32,583 bases of DNA from an uncultured Burkholderiales bacterium (GTDB taxonomy: Bacteria; Pseudomonadota; Gammaproteobacteria; Burkholderiales; Burkholderiaceae_C). The stretch lies in the NCBI GenBank assembly GCA_937927685.1, contig CALBSC010000105.1, positions 1-32,583 on the forward strand. Reading direction: 5' to 3'. The position numbers were made by a program, and so were the translations under genes. Positions 32,487-32,583 of this stretch are shown here, piece after piece (position 1 is the first letter of the stretch; each line of letters starts with the position of its first letter). A model generated the notes under the pieces. The model was given only the letters and a program-made list of their open reading frames with translations. It did not search any database and had not been told where the DNA came from.

Positions 32487-32583
32487 ATGACCACTTTGGC
32501 CCCTTTGAACTGGTCGGCTGACCTGCATACCGGTGACAGCCGCATGGATGCCACGCACGAAGAATTCGTGAGCATGCTCAACC
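32487..32583 (+). CDS. Hemerythrin-domain protein (3'-truncated by window edge)
   Basis: Only 32 residues are visible. LNWSADLHTGDSRMDATHEEFVSMLN fits the start of a bacterial hemerythrin: W, then G-x-x-x-M-D, then T-H-E-E-F with the first iron-ligand His. Such proteins bind O2 or act in iron/oxygen sensing through a non-haem di-iron site. It begins 12 bp after the YebC-family gene with a weak ribosome site. Total length, further domains and the remaining iron ligands lie outside the window. Confidence 0.75.
   Translation, partial: MTTLAPLNWSADLHTGDSRMDATHEEFVSMLN

Overview
The window is a gene-dense, GC-rich (mostly above 60% G+C by eye) chromosomal segment of a betaproteobacterium. Protein sequences and gene order (lepA-lepB-rnc-era-recO-pdxJ-acpS-nagZ; yceD-rpmF-plsX-fabHDG-acpP-fabF; rluC-HAD-Rieske-S49 peptidase; divergent rne; hemC-hemD-hemX-hemY) fit Burkholderiales, most likely Comamonadaceae. 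This assignment comes from recognised gene order and protein style, not from a database search. I see no prophage, insertion sequence, CRISPR array, tRNA or rRNA.

Layout. 1-887 (+) is the 3' part of lysS. It converges on a small CxxC/CxxC protein (930-1148, -). A long leftward block follows: nagZ, acpS, pdxJ, recO, era, rnc, lepB and lepA (1297-8962). Several of its junctions are start/stop overlaps typical of one translationally coupled operon. 8963-9442 is a 480-bp gene-free, AT-richer spacer. It holds a clear leftward intrinsic terminator only 45 nt before lepA, a perfect DnaA box overlapping a -10-like hexamer, and nested inverted repeats. 9443-17716 (-) is a second leftward block: yceD, rpmF, plsX, fabH, fabD, fabG, acpP, fabF, a ygfX-like membrane protein and a DegP/MucD protease. 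Together these cover fatty-acid and phospholipid initiation plus envelope quality control.

17743-19178 (+) carries a Maf-type nucleotide pyrophosphatase and an RsmI-like methylase. They converge on an S49 peptidase across a hexanucleotide microsatellite. 19319-22324 (-) holds the S49 peptidase, a Rieske protein, a HAD phosphatase and rluC. rluC is divergent from rne (22833-25730, +), which has a roughly 510-nt leader with a strong hairpin. After the rne terminator lies a second microsatellite (25832-25986), then the leftward hemC-hemD-hemX-hemY operon (26042-30178). argH, apparently leaderless, a YebC-family protein and the start of a hemerythrin-like gene run rightward to the end.

Most of the window is conserved housekeeping DNA. 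The items that deserve a second look are non-coding: the lepA upstream spacer, the rne leader, two two-unit microsatellites that both sit between convergent genes, an rpmF-plsX hairpin, and an AT-rich patch inside plsX. The rpoE-rseA-rseB genes, which I would expect between fabF and degP in relatives, are not there. I did not find convincing evidence of a wholly new multi-gene system.
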